Source of the DNA: PKWO01 sp036384915
Lineage (GTDB): Bacteria > Pseudomonadota > Gammaproteobacteria > Burkholderiales > Burkholderiaceae_D
Assembly: GCA_036384915.1 (NCBI GenBank)
Contig: DASVLJ010000049.1
Span: forward strand, 1-64,000
Direction: 5' to 3'
Length of the DNA: 64,000 nucleotides
The position numbers were made by a program, and so were the translations under genes. The notes beneath the pieces are model-generated. The model did no database searches. It was not told where the DNA came from and saw only the letters and a list, made by a program, of their open reading frames with translations. The stretch's first letter is position 1. Each line of letters begins with the position of its first letter. Positions 16,699-25,399 of this stretch are shown here, one piece after another.

Positions 16699-17388
16699 AT
16701 GAGAATTGCCGTACTCGACGATGACCGCAGCCAAACCGACCTGGTTTGCCAGGTCTTGACCGCAGCCGGTCACATCTGCCACCCCTTTGCGAGTGGCAAG
16801 GAAATGCTCGCGCAGCTGCGCCGCGAACTCTACGATATGTTGGTTATCGACTGGCAAGTGCCCGACCTGAGCGGCGCCGAGGTCTTGCGCTGGGCGCGCG
16901 AAAAATTGCCGCCCACGCTGCCGGTGCTGTTCATGACCAGCCGTTCAGGCGAGGACGACATCGTAGCCGGCCTGGCAGCCGGGGCCGACGACTACATGAT
17001 CAAGCCGATCCGCCGCGGCGAACTCGTCGCGCGCGTGCAAGCCCTCTTGCGCCGGGCTTATCCGAGCCAAAGCGCGGTCGAACAGATCCAGTTCGGCAAT
17101 TACATCTTCGAGTCGCGCACCGGCCGCCTCTCGATGTCGGGCACCGATATCGAAGTCACGCAAAAGGAATTCGACCTGGCGCTCCTGTTTTTCCGCAACC
17201 TGGGCCGCCCGCTGTCGCGCGCCTACATCCTCGAAGCAGTCTGGTCGCGCGACGTCGAAGTCCCCTCGCGCACGATGGACACCCATGTCTCCCGCGTGCG
17301 CAGCAAGCTGCAACTGCGTCCGGAAAACGGCTATCGCCTGGCACCGGTTTATAGCTACGGTTACCGCCTGGAACAAATCGCCGGTTAA
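16699..17388 (+). CDS. Response regulator with winged-helix output
   Basis: A 229-residue OmpR-like regulator. The receiver shows acidic residues in LDDDRSQ, phospho-Asp in LVIDWQVPD and Lys in YMIKPI, where the usual Pro-Phe is Pro-Ile. The output domain has the EVTQKEFDLALLFFRN and RTMDTHVSRVRSKL segments. It is the first gene of a same-strand set followed by the LysM-FecR protein and the CHASE2 kinase, which is its likely partner. The ATG at 16699 lacks a clear ribosome binding site; see the leader at 16641-16689. Confidence 0.88.
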   Translation: MRIAVLDDDRSQTDLVCQVLTAAGHICHPFASGKEMLAQLRRELYDMLVIDWQVPDLSGAEVLRWAREKLPPTLPVLFMTSRSGEDDIVAGLAAGADDYMIKPIRRGELVARVQALLRRAYPSQSAVEQIQFGNYIFESRTGRLSMSGTDIEVTQKEFDLALLFFRNLGRPLSRAYILEAVWSRDVEVPSRTMDTHVSRVRSKLQLRPENGYRLAPVYSYGYRLEQIAG

Positions 17389-17448
17389 GTGCCGGTCCAT
17401 GCGTGATTGAAGGCAATATTCACGCAAAAGGTGCTACTATTTTCGTTT

Positions 17449-17468
17449 GACGCCCGTGTGACGGGCGT
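17449..17468 (+). terminator. Hairpin between regulator and FecR genes
   Basis: 8-bp arms ACGCCCGT / ACGGGCGT around a 3-base loop, about 65 bases after the response regulator stop. It lacks a downstream T run, so it may be a processing or stability element rather than a terminator. Confidence 0.4.
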
Positions 17469-17474
17469 AAAGCC

Positions 17475-17528
17475 CCCCTAAAATCGCGGCGAGCGGCCCG
17501 AGATCGGGTCGCGCAGCAGTTTTAGGGG
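17475..17528 (+). promoter_or_regulatory. 54-base structured leader of the LysM-FecR gene
   Basis: Outer perfect 9-bp stem CCCCTAAAA (17475-17483) / TTTTAGGGG (17520-17528) encloses an 8-bp inner stem GCGGCCCG / CGGGTCGC with a 4-base loop AGAT. It ends 19 bases before the ATG at 17548, next to the Shine-Dalgarno GGAG. It has no terminator T tract outside the stem. Candidate cis-regulatory RNA of unknown ligand or partner. Confidence 0.5.
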
Positions 17529-17547
17529 TCGCTAAAGCGGAGATTTC

Positions 17548-18975
17548 ATGCGCACTACCCGCGTTACCACCCTGTATGGCCGGGCCATTCGCGGCTTGGT
17601 GTTTCTGTTCTGCCTCGCAAGCGTTTATGCATTGGCCGCAGGCGGGGCAATGCCTGCCGACTCCATCGTGGTCGGCCCCTCCGGCATCACTTACCAAACC
17701 CGCCAGGGCGACACCCTGATCTCGATCGCCCAACAATGGACCACCAAGTCCGACAACTGGAGCGTGCTGGCCAAAGTCAATCACATCAACCAGGACAGTA
17801 ATATCCCCATCGGCACACCCATCATGATCCCGGCGGATTTGCTGACCGACGAACCGAGCCAGGCCAGGGTGGTTGCACTCTCCGGCGACGTCAGCGCCAC
17901 CGGCCCGGACGGACAAAAGGTCGACATGAAAGTCGGCGCCACGCTGGCAGAGGGCGCGCAGATCGAAACCGGCGTCAACGGCTTCCTCACCATGTCGCTG
18001 CCGGACGCCTCGCGCATTTCGCTGCCCTCGAACAGCCGCGTCAGATTCAACAAGCTGCGCATGGCGCGCTTCACGAAGAGCCCGCGCACCGAGCTGATGC
18101 TGATGCACGGGCACGTTGAATCGCGCGTCTCGCCGCTCGAAACCAACAAGGGCAGCTACGAAGTGCGCACCCCCACGTCGGTGGCCGGTGTGCGCGGCAC
18201 GCAATTCCGAGTCGGCACGGACGGAGACACCACCACCAACGAAGTGGTCAACGGCAAGGTTGCTGTCGGCAACGGCAAGCCCGGCAGCGAAGTCGTGCTC
18301 GATGCCGGCAAGGGCAATGTGGTCACCGCCAAGGGCGTGGGCCAACCGCTCGAACTGTTGCCGGCCCCCAGCCTGGCCGGCATGGGCAAGGACGGTACGC
18401 CGCAAGTGCGCTTGAATCCCGTACCGGGTGCCGCGTCCTATCACGTGCAAGTCTCGAACGACCCCGACGGGCAAGACGTGCTGGCCGAGGCGCACTCGAA
18501 AGAGCCGCAGCTGAAATTCGCCAGCCTCCATGAAGGTGCCTATTACCTGCGCATGTCGGCCATCGACAAGCACGGCCTGGAAGGCTATGCGCGCATCCAG
18601 CAAGTGAGCTTCAGCGCCCACCCCGCGGCTGCACCTGGCGGCCTTTCTCCCTACGTCGACGGTTCGGACAGCAAGCAAGTCACGCTGCGCTGGCAGGCCA
18701 CCGCCAAGGAATCGCACCTGCAGGTATCGCGCGATGCGCAATTTTCCTGGCTGATCTACAACACCAACACCGACAAGGGCGAAGCGCACATGCCGCGCCC
18801 CGATTTCGGCACCTATTACGCGCGCGTGCAAGGTGTCAATCCCGACGGCAGCACCACGCCCTTCTCGCCGCCGCAAGCCTTCATCGTGACCGACCACTGG
18901 GTCATCAACGATGGCGGCCCGGCAGCCGGCAAACGCGATGCAAACAATAACGGCAATGCCGCCGGCGGACATTGA
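17548..18975 (+). CDS. LysM and FecR domain periplasmic protein
   Basis: A 475-residue exported protein with a hydrophobic N-terminus (about residues 15-33, VFLFCLASVYALAAGGA). A LysM peptidoglycan-binding domain follows (YQTRQGDTLISIAQQW to about residue 97), then a FecR-type domain (about 105-250, with ETNKGSYEVRTPTSVAGVRGTQFRVG) and two fibronectin-like beta repeats in the C-terminal half. FecR domains usually relay surface signals, but here no sigma factor is next to it; instead it sits between a response regulator and a CHASE2 kinase. It may present a cell-wall signal to that kinase (inference). Shine-Dalgarno GGAG precedes the ATG. Confidence 0.85.
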   Translation: MRTTRVTTLYGRAIRGLVFLFCLASVYALAAGGAMPADSIVVGPSGITYQTRQGDTLISIAQQWTTKSDNWSVLAKVNHINQDSNIPIGTPIMIPADLLTDEPSQARVVALSGDVSATGPDGQKVDMKVGATLAEGAQIETGVNGFLTMSLPDASRISLPSNSRVRFNKLRMARFTKSPRTELMLMHGHVESRVSPLETNKGSYEVRTPTSVAGVRGTQFRVGTDGDTTTNEVVNGKVAVGNGKPGSEVVLDAGKGNVVTAKGVGQPLELLPAPSLAGMGKDGTPQVRLNPVPGAASYHVQVSNDPDGQDVLAEAHSKEPQLKFASLHEGAYYLRMSAIDKHGLEGYARIQQVSFSAHPAAAPGGLSPYVDGSDSKQVTLRWQATAKESHLQVSRDAQFSWLIYNTNTDKGEAHMPRPDFGTYYARVQGVNPDGSTTPFSPPQAFIVTDHWVINDGGPAAGKRDANNNGNAAGGH

Positions 18976-19039
18976 TATTGACCGCCAAAACAACGGTCCC
19001 CGTCTCCCGCCGCCGGTTCGCCGGCAACTGGGTTGAACT

Positions 19040-21454
19040 GTGAAAATTCCACGGTTCAGCCCTTTCCTCCGCCGCATGGCACTGCGCGAATGGTTTTCGC
19101 TCACGGTCGCCATGCTGCTGCTGGGCCTGATCCTCGGATGGCAAAACGGGCTTGGACGCGCCGACCAGACGCTGTACGACAACTTCCTGACACACAATGA
19201 ACGCCCGGCGCGCGACGACATCATCATTGTCGCCATCGACGACTATAGCCTTGCCGAACTGGGGCGCTGGCCGTGGCAGCGCAAGCTGCATGCCGCCCTG
19301 CTCGATCGCCTGACGGAAGCCGGCCCGCGCGCGGTCGGACTTGACATCATCCTGTCCGAACCCGAACGTGCCCAGCCCGACGGCAAGCGCCCCGGCGACG
19401 ATGCGCTGGCGGCAGCCATCAAGCGCAACGGCCACGTCGTCCTACCCATCGTGATCGGTGAAAATGCCACCGGCGCCAGCGAATCGCTGCCGGTTGCCGA
19501 GCTCGCCGCCGCGGCCCGCGACATGGGGCACATCAACCTGGAACACGACGACGACGGCGTGGTGCGTAGCGTCTACCTGATTCAGGGCGAGAAGAATGCA
19601 GAACGCGAGCACTTCGCCCTGTCGCTGCTGAATTCCGTGGCGCAGCAGGCGCCGCAATACCAGGTGGCGCTGCCTAGGTTCACGCATGAGGCCGACACCG
19701 CCCAGCGTTCCCCGCTGCCTTACTGGCAACGCTTCGCCCACATGCACATCCCCTATGCCGGTACCAACGGCCACTTCCAGACCGTGCCCTATGTCTCGGT
19801 GCTGCGCGGCGAAGTGCCGGCCGAATTCTTCAAGGACAAGATCGTGCTCGTGGGCGCCACTGCCGTGGGCATGGGCGACGCCTATCCCACGCCCGTTTCG
19901 GGTAGCAGCGGCGCCATGCCCGGCGTAGAAATCAATGCCAACATCCTGGCCAGTTTGCTCGACCACCAATCGATCACCTTTGCCGCCGCCTGGCAGACGG
20001 CGCTGTTTTCCGCCTTCCCCGTGCTGCTGGCGATGATCGCCTACATCTGGCTATCGCCGCGCATGGCACTCCTGGTATCGGGCAGCCTGATCGCGGTGAT
20101 CGTACTGATCAGTTTTCTTTCATTGCGCAACGGCTTTTGGCTCGCCCCTTCGGCGGCACTGCTGACCCTGGTGCTGTCTTATCCGCTATGGAGCTGGCGC
20201 CGGCTGGAGGCCGCCATCACCTATCTGGGCCAGGAATTCATCCGCCTCGACCACGAACCGCATCTCTTGCCCGAAGACGGCAAGGACGTCCCCGACGACC
20301 AGATCGAAGACGTGCTCGAACGCCGCATCACGGCCATGAAAAACGCGGCACGGCGCGTACGCGACTTGCGCCAATTCGTCTCGGACAGCCTGGACAACCT
20401 GCCCGACGCCACGCTGATCGCACGCACCGACGGCCGCATCCTGCTGCCCAACCGCAAGGCCTCGGCTTATTTTGCCTCGCACGGGGTGGAACGTATCGAA
20501 GGCGCAATGCTGCTCGAGCTGTTGTCCGACCTGCATTCGGGCGAGCCGCTCGACCAATCGGCCATCGGCCCGTTCGAATGGGCGCAGTTGCTCGACCTGG
20601 CTCACGTCAAGCGCCTGGTGGACGGCGTATCTGTGCACGATGATCAGGAACGCGACTTGCTCATCAAGAGCGCACCGTTCCACTCGGCCGACAATGTCCT
20701 GATAGGCTGGATCGTCAGCATCATCGACATTTCCACGCTGCGCGAAGCCGAACGCAGCCGCGATGAAACGCTGCGCTTCCTGTCGCACGACATGCGTTCG
20801 CCGCAGGCGTCCATCCTGGCCTTGCTCGAATTGCAAAACGAAGCCGAATCGGCCCTGCCGCAAGCCGAGCTGTTTTCACGCATCGAGAAGGCTTCGCGCC
20901 GCACTCTGGGTCTGGCCGACAATTTCGTGCAACTGGCGCGCGCCGAATCGCATGAATACCGTTTTGAGGAAATCGACTTCCAGGATATCCTCCTGGACGC
21001 CACCGACGAGATGTGGACCCAGGCCAACAACAAGCAGATCAAGCTCATCACCGACATTCCCGACGGCGAGTACCCCGTGTGGGTAGACCGCGGCTTGATG
21101 ACGCGCGCCATCGTCAACCTGGTCACCAATGCCATTAACTACAGCCCACCTCACACCACGATACGCTGCGTGCTGCGCCTTGCCACCGCCAGCGACCAGA
21201 TCCTGTGCCACGTGATCGATCAGGGCGCCGGCATCCCGGAAGCCGACCAATCGCGCCTGTTCCGCCGCTTCCAGCGCCTGACGCAAGTTGAACGCGCGCG
21301 CCACGACGGCATCGGCCTGGGCCTGGTATTCGTCAAAACCGTGGTCGAGCGCCACCTGGGTACGATCAACTTCTCCAGCGTGGTCAATTCGGGCACGACT
21401 TTTACGCTGGCGTTGCCGGTGTACCACAACGGCGTCGGCGGTTCAGCCGACTAG
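19040..21454 (+). CDS. CHASE2-domain sensor histidine kinase
   Basis: An 804-residue kinase. The GTG at 19040 gives a basic start and TM1 (about residues 17-35); an ATG at 19076 is an alternative. The CHASE2 extracellular sensor follows (about 38-300, opening with DQTLYDNFLTHNERPARDDI), then three TM helices (about 310-385), a PAS-like domain near 445-570, HisKA with RFLSHDMRSPQASIL, and HATPase_c with NLVTNAINYSPP, DQGAGIPEAD and GIGLGLVFVKTV. It follows the FecR gene by 64 bases and is probably the cognate kinase of the regulator at 16699. CHASE2 ligands are generally unknown. Confidence 0.9.
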   Translation: MKIPRFSPFLRRMALREWFSLTVAMLLLGLILGWQNGLGRADQTLYDNFLTHNERPARDDIIIVAIDDYSLAELGRWPWQRKLHAALLDRLTEAGPRAVGLDIILSEPERAQPDGKRPGDDALAAAIKRNGHVVLPIVIGENATGASESLPVAELAAAARDMGHINLEHDDDGVVRSVYLIQGEKNAEREHFALSLLNSVAQQAPQYQVALPRFTHEADTAQRSPLPYWQRFAHMHIPYAGTNGHFQTVPYVSVLRGEVPAEFFKDKIVLVGATAVGMGDAYPTPVSGSSGAMPGVEINANILASLLDHQSITFAAAWQTALFSAFPVLLAMIAYIWLSPRMALLVSGSLIAVIVLISFLSLRNGFWLAPSAALLTLVLSYPLWSWRRLEAAITYLGQEFIRLDHEPHLLPEDGKDVPDDQIEDVLERRITAMKNAARRVRDLRQFVSDSLDNLPDATLIARTDGRILLPNRKASAYFASHGVERIEGAMLLELLSDLHSGEPLDQSAIGPFEWAQLLDLAHVKRLVDGVSVHDDQERDLLIKSAPFHSADNVLIGWIVSIIDISTLREAERSRDETLRFLSHDMRSPQASILALLELQNEAESALPQAELFSRIEKASRRTLGLADNFVQLARAESHEYRFEEIDFQDILLDATDEMWTQANNKQIKLITDIPDGEYPVWVDRGLMTRAIVNLVTNAINYSPPHTTIRCVLRLATASDQILCHVIDQGAGIPEADQSRLFRRFQRLTQVERARHDGIGLGLVFVKTVVERHLGTINFSSVVNSGTTFTLALPVYHNGVGGSAD

Positions 21455-21610
21455 ATTGCGGGGTGGAGGCGCCGTGCGTCGCGCGCTTGCAGCCTTCCAC
21501 CTACAGAACCATGCGGGGCCGAATGGAATATACGGAAAAGCTTGTGACATATTATTAATTTTGCATGACGACAATTGATGTCCGTCAAGGCATGGCCCTT
21601 GCCTACGGAC

Positions 21611-21616
21611 TATAAT
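21611..21616 (+). promoter_or_regulatory. Probable -10 box of hemA
   Basis: TATAAT followed by AG, 28 bases before the hemA ATG. No good -35 hexamer is visible at 16-18 bases. The placement would give a very short leader. Confidence 0.4.
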
Positions 21617-21643
21617 AGCGCCATCTGCTCCTCTCCAAATCCC

Positions 21644-22951
21644 ATGCAACTGCTTGCCGTCGGCCTCAACCACACCACCGCGCCGCTCTCGCTGCGCGAG
21701 AAGGTTGCCTTTCCGGCTGACCAGATCAGCGAGGCAGTGGCGTCGGCGCGCGCCTGGTTCGCGCGCGGCAACATGGCGGCGGACCACGAAACAGCCATCC
21801 TCTCGACCTGCAACCGCACCGAATTGTATGCCGCCAATACCGAACCGCATGGGACCGGCATGGCGGGCAGCAGCGTAAGCGACGCCATCGACGCCACCGC
21901 GCATTTCATGGCCGACTATCACAGCCTGTCCTATGCCGAGCTGCGCCCGCATCTCTACACGCTGCCGCAAATCGACGCCGTGCGCCACGCCTTCCGTGTC
22001 GCTTCCGGACTCGACTCCATGGTGCTGGGAGAAGCGCAGATCCTGGGCCAGATGAAGGAAGCCGTGCGCCAGGCAGAAGCAGCCGGCGGGCTCGGCACCT
22101 GCCTGCACCAGATGTTCCAGCGCACCTTCGCCGTGGCGAAAGAGGTGCGCAGCACCACCGAAATCGGCGCGCATAGCGTCTCCATGGCCGCCGCCGCGGT
22201 ACGCCTGTCGCAGCGCATCTTCGACAAGCTCTCGGGCCAGCACGTGCTCTTCATCGGCGCCGGCGAAATGATCGAACTGTGCGCCACCCACTTCGCGGCG
22301 CAAAACCCCAAATCGCTGACCATCGCCAACCGCACGCTGGAACGCGGCGAAGCGCTGGCCAAACGCTTCAACGGCAAAGCCATCCGCCTGGCCGAGTTGC
22401 CGCACCTGCTGTCTTCGTTCGACATCGTGGTGTCGTGCACGGCATCGTCGCTGCCGATTATTGGCCTCGGCCTGGTCGAGTCTGCCGTGAAGGCGCGCCG
22501 CCACAAGCCCATGTTCATGGTCGATCTGGCCGTGCCGCGCGATATCGAAGCCGAAGTCGCACGGCTGGACGACGTCTTTCTCTATACGGTGGACGACCTC
22601 GGCAAAGTGGTGCAATCGGGCGTGGAAAACCGCCAGGCCGCGGTTGCGCAGGCCGAAGCCATCATCGAAACACGCGTGCAGTCGTTCATGCACTGGATCG
22701 ACACGCGCTCGGTCGTGCCCCTGATCCAGACTCTGCAGGACTCGGGAGAATCGATGCGCCAGGCCGAACTGGAACGAGCACGCAAGCTGCTGGCAAAAGG
22801 CGAAGACATCGATGCGGTGCTGGAAGCGCTGTCGCGCGGCTTGACCGCCAAATTCCTGCACGGCCCGCAACAAGCCCTGCACCAAGCCCAGGGCGACGAA
22901 CGCGCACGCCTGGCCACCCTGCTGCCGCAACTGTTCCGCACCAAGCGCTAG
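21644..22951 (+). CDS. hemA: Glutamyl-tRNA reductase
   Basis: A 435-residue NADPH-dependent enzyme that converts glutamyl-tRNA(Glu) to glutamate-1-semialdehyde, the first committed step of C5-pathway tetrapyrrole synthesis. The ATG at 21644 gives the family N-terminus MQLLAVGLNHTTAPLSLREK. The catalytic Cys lies in LSTCNRTELY (about residue 55), the GESQ-like region is seen as DSMVLGEAQILGQMKEA, and the NADPH fold has FIGAGEMIELCA. The C-terminal helical dimerisation domain is complete. The order hemA-prfA-prmC is conserved in proteobacteria; here dsbB and two small genes are inserted between prfA and prmC. Confidence 0.97.
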   Translation: MQLLAVGLNHTTAPLSLREKVAFPADQISEAVASARAWFARGNMAADHETAILSTCNRTELYAANTEPHGTGMAGSSVSDAIDATAHFMADYHSLSYAELRPHLYTLPQIDAVRHAFRVASGLDSMVLGEAQILGQMKEAVRQAEAAGGLGTCLHQMFQRTFAVAKEVRSTTEIGAHSVSMAAAAVRLSQRIFDKLSGQHVLFIGAGEMIELCATHFAAQNPKSLTIANRTLERGEALAKRFNGKAIRLAELPHLLSSFDIVVSCTASSLPIIGLGLVESAVKARRHKPMFMVDLAVPRDIEAEVARLDDVFLYTVDDLGKVVQSGVENRQAAVAQAEAIIETRVQSFMHWIDTRSVVPLIQTLQDSGESMRQAELERARKLLAKGEDIDAVLEALSRGLTAKFLHGPQQALHQAQGDERARLATLLPQLFRTKR

Positions 22952-23044
22952 CTGCCCGGCTTGCCGCCGCGCCGTCACGCGCAATCGCTCCCGCTTTTTT
23001 GCTTCGTTGTGGAGCCGCTTCCATTCATTACAAGAAAACGCAAC

Positions 23045-24127
23045 ATGAAACCATCAATGCTCGCCAAGCTCGACCAGCTCACCGAGAGGCTCGACGAAGT
23101 CAGCCATCTGCTGCTGCAGCCGGAGGCCACGGCCAACATGGACAACTACCGCAAGCTCAACCGCGAACATGCCGAACTGGGGCCGCTGGTTGAACTGTAT
23201 GGCGCCTATACACAAGCCACCAAGGACGTGCAGACCGCGCAAGACATGCTCTCCGACCCGGACATGAAGGAGTTCGCCCAGGAGGAAATTCAGGCCGCCA
23301 AGGCACGCATGGAACAGCTCGAACTCGATCTGCAAAAGATGCTGCTGCCGAAAGACCCCAACGACGAACGCAACATCTTCCTCGAAATCCGTGCCGGCAC
23401 CGGCGGCGACGAAGCGGCCCTGTTCGCCGGCGATTTGCTGCGCATGTACATACGCTATGCCGAACGCAACCGCTGGCAAGTCGAGATGATTTCCGAATCA
23501 CCGTCCGAACTGGGCGGCTACAAGGAAGTGATCGTGCGCGTAGCCGGCTTCGGCGCCTATTCGCGCCTGAAGTTCGAATCGGGCGGGCACCGCGTGCAGC
23601 GCGTGCCGGCCACCGAAACCCAGGGCCGCATCCACACCTCGGCCTGCACCGTCGCGGTGATGCCGGAAGCAGACGAGGTCGAAGACGTGAACATCAACCC
23701 GGCCGATCTGCGCATCGACACTTTCCGCGCCTCGGGCGCCGGCGGCCAGCACATCAACAAGACCGACTCGGCCGTGCGCATCACCCACCTGCCGACCGGC
23801 ATCGTGGTCGAATGCCAGGACGACCGCAGCCAGCACAAGAACAAGGCGCAAGCCATGAAAGTGCTGGCGGCCCGCATCAAGGACGTGCAGCTGCGCGAGA
23901 TCCAAGCCAAGGAAGCCGCCACGCGCAAGTCGCTGATCGGCTCGGGCGACCGCAGCGAACGCATCCGCACCTACAACTTCCCGCAAGGCCGCATGACGGA
24001 CCACCGCATCAACCTGACCTTGTACAAGCTCGACTTCATCATGGATGGGGACTTGCAGGAATTGACGGATGCCTTGATTGCCGAGCATCAGGCGGAGATG
24101 CTGGCGGCGTTGGCGGATGCGGCATAA
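23045..24127 (+). CDS. prfA: Peptide chain release factor 1
   Basis: A 360-residue class I release factor that reads UAA and UAG stop codons and hydrolyses peptidyl-tRNA. The ATG at 23045 gives MKPSMLAKLDQLTERLDEV. The N-terminal coiled-coil domain is followed by EIRAGTGGDEAALFA, the GGQ motif in ASGAGGQHINKTDSAVR (about residue 235), and QDDRSQHKNKAQA. The anticodon-like PxT motif region is present near VPATETQGR. GGQ glutamine is methylated by PrmC, whose gene lies downstream at 25399. Located 93 bases after hemA. Confidence 0.97.
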   Translation: MKPSMLAKLDQLTERLDEVSHLLLQPEATANMDNYRKLNREHAELGPLVELYGAYTQATKDVQTAQDMLSDPDMKEFAQEEIQAAKARMEQLELDLQKMLLPKDPNDERNIFLEIRAGTGGDEAALFAGDLLRMYIRYAERNRWQVEMISESPSELGGYKEVIVRVAGFGAYSRLKFESGGHRVQRVPATETQGRIHTSACTVAVMPEADEVEDVNINPADLRIDTFRASGAGGQHINKTDSAVRITHLPTGIVVECQDDRSQHKNKAQAMKVLAARIKDVQLREIQAKEAATRKSLIGSGDRSERIRTYNFPQGRMTDHRINLTLYKLDFIMDGDLQELTDALIAEHQAEMLAALADAA

Positions 24128-24135
24128 TAAGACCC

Positions 24136-24519
24136 ATGCTATTCGAAGCCGAAGAATTTCAAACTCGTTTGTCCAAACCCGCTGGATGGACTGATCATTT
24201 TTTCCGCTACTGTAATTTTAAGCACATAAGCTCGGAGGGAGGCGATATTGATTCTGTCTTCATCGGCTGCACGCTTGAAGACTGCGAATGGTATTGGGGT
24301 CTGTTCAACGGTGCCGTGCTTGTCAATGTAAAATTCAAGAGCTGCACGTTTCGCGGCACATCATTTGCGGGGAGCAAATTCGTTGAATGTGAATTTCACG
24401 ACTGCGTTTTCACGAAAGACAATCTGAACGGCGATTGCTCCTTCAATGGCGTCAAGTGGTATAACTGCATTCAGAAAAATTGCCGCGGGCTTGAAGAAGA
24501 ATTTCGCAACAAACGCTGA
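24136..24519 (+). CDS. Small pentapeptide-repeat-like protein
   Basis: A 127-residue protein with ATG at 24136, 8 bases after prfA. The middle shows tandem five-residue steps with central Phe/Cys (VKFKSCTFRGTSFAGSKFVE, then CEFHDCVF), as in right-handed pentapeptide-repeat beta helices. An unusual number of Cys and aromatic residues is present. Base composition is visibly lower in G+C than the flanking genes, suggesting acquisition. Function unknown; pentapeptide proteins range from gyrase mimics to effectors and immunity proteins. Confidence 0.65.
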   Translation: MLFEAEEFQTRLSKPAGWTDHFFRYCNFKHISSEGGDIDSVFIGCTLEDCEWYWGLFNGAVLVNVKFKSCTFRGTSFAGSKFVECEFHDCVFTKDNLNGDCSFNGVKWYNCIQKNCRGLEEEFRNKR

Positions 24520-24542
24520 GCAGAAAGCCTGCTACCCAACCA

Positions 24543-24863
24543 ATGACGCGCGTTCTTTTTAAAGTATCCAACGTCGGCCCACGGGCAAGCGTTATTCAGG
24601 AAAAACTTCCTTTCGCGATCATACGCGATAACGCCGTCGTTGCCGCATCGCCGCTCGGTGCCGACGTCTCTTTGAACGAACATCTCGTTTGGCTGTGGGG
24701 CATGTTGCAGCACCATCGGCGGTTTCTGAAGTCCACGACAACCGACGGCGCTGTTCTCACCTGCGAATGCAAAGCGCCCATGGGCGTTGTACATCTGCGC
24801 CCAAATGGCGCTGAAATGCTCCATCTCTTAGGTGCAGAGCTTGTGCTGTCCATATCCGGTTAA
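24543..24863 (+). CDS. Hypothetical protein, possibly DUF4279-like
   Basis: A 106-residue protein not firmly recognised. It starts at ATG 24543, 23 bases after the previous gene, with no strong Shine-Dalgarno. It is a compact alpha/beta-like sequence with NEHLVWLWGMLQHHRRFLK in the middle and PNGAEMLHLLGAELVLSISG at the end; this C-terminal half loosely resembles DUF4279. It shares the lower G+C of the preceding gene, and the two may have arrived together. Function not assigned. Confidence 0.5.
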   Translation: MTRVLFKVSNVGPRASVIQEKLPFAIIRDNAVVAASPLGADVSLNEHLVWLWGMLQHHRRFLKSTTTDGAVLTCECKAPMGVVHLRPNGAEMLHLLGAELVLSISG

Positions 24864-24919
24864 ACTTTCCTGATAATCTTTGCTCGATCGCAAACTTATA
24901 GGCTCCGCCCATCCCAGAC

Positions 24920-25399
24920 ATGAAATCCACCAAACTGATCCTAGCCGCCATCGCCCTCGCCGCCTTCGGTTTGATCGGCGGCGCGCTGTACTTCCAGATC
25001 GTGCAATACATGGAACCCTGCCCCTGGTGCGTGATCCAGCGTTACCTGTTCATCGCGCTCGGCTTCACCTGCCTGGTCTCGGTCTTCCTCTCGCCCAAGG
25101 GCAGGCAGCGCGGCACCTGGTTGGCGTTATTGTTCGCGCTCGGCGGCGTGGGTGCGGCCGGTTGGCATGTCTGGATCAAGGCGCATCCGGCGATTTCCTG
25201 CGGGCTCGATCCAATGGAAACCTCGCTGAACCATATCTTCACGGCCAAGCTGATTCCTATCCTGTTCCGTGCAAACGGCATGTGCACGGACGAGCTTGAT
25301 CCCTTCCTTGGGCTGCAGTTGCCGAGCTGGTCCCTGATCTGGTTTGCCGGCTTCGCCATCGTGCTGCTGGCGCTGGCGTTACGCGGCAAGAAGGCTTGA
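24920..25399 (+). CDS. dsbB: Disulfide bond formation protein B
   Basis: A 159-residue inner-membrane quinone reductase that reoxidises DsbA. Four TM helices are visible: LILAAIALAAFGLIGGALYF, LFIALGFTCLVSVFL, WLALLFALGGVGAAGWHVW and LIWFAGFAIVLLALAL. The first redox pair is in MEPCPWCVIQRY, the second pair in the periplasmic loop between TM3 and TM4 (ISCGLDPM and GMCTDELD). The conserved Arg after the CxxC motif is present. It overlaps prmC by one base (TGATG). Confidence 0.95.
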   Translation: MKSTKLILAAIALAAFGLIGGALYFQIVQYMEPCPWCVIQRYLFIALGFTCLVSVFLSPKGRQRGTWLALLFALGGVGAAGWHVWIKAHPAISCGLDPMETSLNHIFTAKLIPILFRANGMCTDELDPFLGLQLPSWSLIWFAGFAIVLLALALRGKKA

